From NCBI GenBank assembly GCA_049700195.1, contig JBNAVY010000072.1, positions 1 through 6,938 of the forward strand: a stretch of DNA of 6,938 bases. The letters run 5' to 3'. How positions within the stretch are numbered: the stretch's first letter is position 1; each line of letters begins with the position of its first letter. Shown here in pieces: positions 5,952-6,938 of this stretch. The notes under the pieces were generated by a model that searched no databases, was not told the DNA's origin, and was given only the letters and a program-made list of their open reading frames with translations. Both the position numbers and the translations under genes were made by a program. This DNA comes from JBNAVY01 sp049700195. GTDB taxonomy: Bacteria; Bacillota; Thermoanaerobacteria; Thermoanaerobacterales; Thermoanaerobacteraceae.

Positions 5952-6009
5952 CAAACAGTGGGGACGGTTTTCTTTGAATTCAGACGGTTAGAACCGTCCC
6001 TCTTGTTTG
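5952..6009. repeat. REP-like palindromic element, copy 2
   Basis: Arms at 5952-5969 and 5992-6009 are inverted copies with 15 of 18 matches, sharing the GGGACGGTT / AACCGTCCC core with copy 1. A second, nested palindrome (GACGGTT at 5983 with AACCGTC at 5992) can compete with the outer stem. It lies between two same-strand genes just after the stop at 5946, so its RNA hairpin could also protect the upstream 3' end. No T-tract follows. Confidence 0.7.
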
Positions 6010-6082
6010 AGATAGTGTGTAAGCAAGAAAGATAATTTTGTGTTTAGAAGATTTTATTAATATTTAGGAGGTAGAATTAAAA

Positions 6083-6799
6083 ATGAGGAGAGGGAAAACA
6101 TTAATTTTAATTAGCTTAAGTGTTTTGCTAATCTTTATTTTAGCTATCAGTGCTTTTTCATTTTCGGCAAAAAACCCTCAGGAAAAGGCAAACGAATTAC
6201 AATTTGATAATATTATGAAAAAGGTATCTTCTTTTTTCAAAAGCAACAAGGATAAGTTAGAAATTAATAAAGGGGAAATAATTGCAGAAGTTAATGGTAT
6301 ACCCATATACAAAAATGAATTTGAATTGAGGAAGGGATTAGCAGTAGCCTCTGGAGTGCAAGCAGATAATATAGACGATTATATACTGCAAAAATTGATT
6401 AGAGAAAAAGTACAAGAATACCTGGCAAGTAAATACAATATAAAGGTTTCAGAAGGAGAAATAAATGAATATATAGATAAAGAAAAGAAAGAATTTAATG
6501 AATACCCAGAAGCAAAGAAGAAATTAGATGAATTGATTGCTGAAAGTGGAATGACAGAAGATGAGTATTGGAACACTTACGAAAGGTATAATGCAAAAAG
6601 GATATTACTGTTTAACAAGTTGTACGATTTTATTATAAAAGAAGGGATAAAGAGCGGAGAACTGAAAAAAGCTGAACAAATGACGGCTAATTTGCAAAAT
6701 GAATACAAAAAATATTTTGACAGTATGGTAGATAAAAATATAAAAACTGCTAAAATATCAATAAGTAGCAAGTATAAGGCTATGTTTAAAGGTTTTTGA
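6083..6799 (+). CDS. Membrane-anchored SurA N-terminal domain protein
   Basis: A 238-aa protein with a basic start and a hydrophobic segment (residues 6-28), acting as an uncleaved anchor or signal peptide. The rest should lie outside the membrane. Residues about 67-190 match the SurA N-terminal (PrsA/SurA/trigger-factor-like) chaperone fold: IAEVNGIPIYKNEFELRKG, then LQKLIREKVQEYLASKYNIK, then VSEGEINEYIDKEKKEF, and SGMTEDEYWNTYERYNAKR. This ordering of V-NG-xI, a helix of the L-Ixxxxx-EYA type and the VSxxEIxxYI motif is typical of the family. The parvulin peptidyl-prolyl isomerase domain present in PrsA is absent. No lipobox Cys is present, unlike PrsA. It may help secreted proteins fold or bind a specific client. 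AGGAGGT (6067-6073) lies about 9-10 nt before the ATG. The gene appears intact. Confidence 0.8.
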   Translation: MRRGKTLILISLSVLLIFILAISAFSFSAKNPQEKANELQFDNIMKKVSSFFKSNKDKLEINKGEIIAEVNGIPIYKNEFELRKGLAVASGVQADNIDDYILQKLIREKVQEYLASKYNIKVSEGEINEYIDKEKKEFNEYPEAKKKLDELIAESGMTEDEYWNTYERYNAKRILLFNKLYDFIIKEGIKSGELKKAEQMTANLQNEYKKYFDSMVDKNIKTAKISISSKYKAMFKGF

Positions 6800-6938
6800 T
6801 AAATCTAATATAGACACTACTAAATTTATTCAAGTTCCATATTTATTTCTAATTCGCGGGGGTCAAATGCTCTTAATTTAGACTTCTAAAAAGACTTAAA
6901 ATTATTTAACTTAGTGTATGCTTTAATGGCGAAACAAA
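6800..6938. other. Right-edge stretch without a clear gene
   Basis: No complete gene is visible. On the minus strand a short open segment (6885-6826) encodes KLRAFDPRELEINMELE, which has the look of the end of a transposase or similar protein, but this is too short to assign. No terminator hairpin was found after the SurA-type gene. Confidence 0.3.

Noticed and set aside
6379..6771. Two minus-strand ORFs of 64-65 aa
   Set aside because: Both are shadows inside the intact SurA-type gene.

Overview
The window is strongly AT-rich. It has Gram-positive style ribosome binding sites (AGGAGG), a lipobox lipoprotein, a signal-peptide protein and a SurA-type membrane-anchored protein. This fits a low-GC Firmicute, probably of the Clostridia. 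A thermophile such as Caldicellulosiruptor or Thermoanaerobacter is possible, but that is only an impression from gene style. There are no RNA genes, CRISPR arrays or intact insertion sequences. The dominant theme is decay: about half of the recognisable genes are broken.

Left part (1-2418, all minus strand). A strong extended -10 promoter (2445-2473) reads leftward into a chain of genes in this order: a frameshifted small membrane protein (2418-2224), the last ~33 codons of a heliorhodopsin (to 2056), an intact five-helix DUF6512-type membrane protein (2006-1467), and an alpha/beta hydrolase riddled with frameshifts and stops (1467-635). The last two overlap as TAATG. A separate lipoprotein gene runs off the left edge (451-1). 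The heliorhodopsin fragment still carries the SLxxKSAL helix-G motif with the retinal-binding lysine, but the other six helices are gone.

Middle (2499-5317). A second, divergent promoter (2527-2555) abuts a GC-rich palindrome, a good operator candidate. It reads rightward through a ~250-nt leader holding a perfect 13-bp AT palindrome, into a secreted-protein gene (2813-3674) with a stop at codon 3 and a frameshift. A relic of a DDE (rve-type) transposase follows on the minus strand (about 4230-3902), its conserved motifs scattered over three frames. Next come a long inverted repeat (4276-4341), an intact 123-aa four-helix membrane protein (4410-4781), and a second secreted-protein remnant (4857-5317) whose 5' part is interrupted by a REP-like palindromic element (4914-4988).

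Right part (5318-6938). A gene-poor stretch contains a 13-codon ORF with a good ribosome binding site and another AT palindrome. Then come a 51-aa single-helix/coiled-coil protein (5791-5946, TTG start), a second REP-like element (5952-6009), and an intact 238-aa SurA-N-type membrane-anchored chaperone-like protein (6083-6799).

The genes do not form one obvious working pathway. The most coherent unit is the former leftward operon of heliorhodopsin, DUF6512 protein and hydrolase, of which only the DUF6512 protein still looks functional. Many indels in a short space could also reflect an error-prone assembly. The in-frame substitutions to stops, the loss of catalytic residues and the missing gene bodies argue that at least part of the decay is real.
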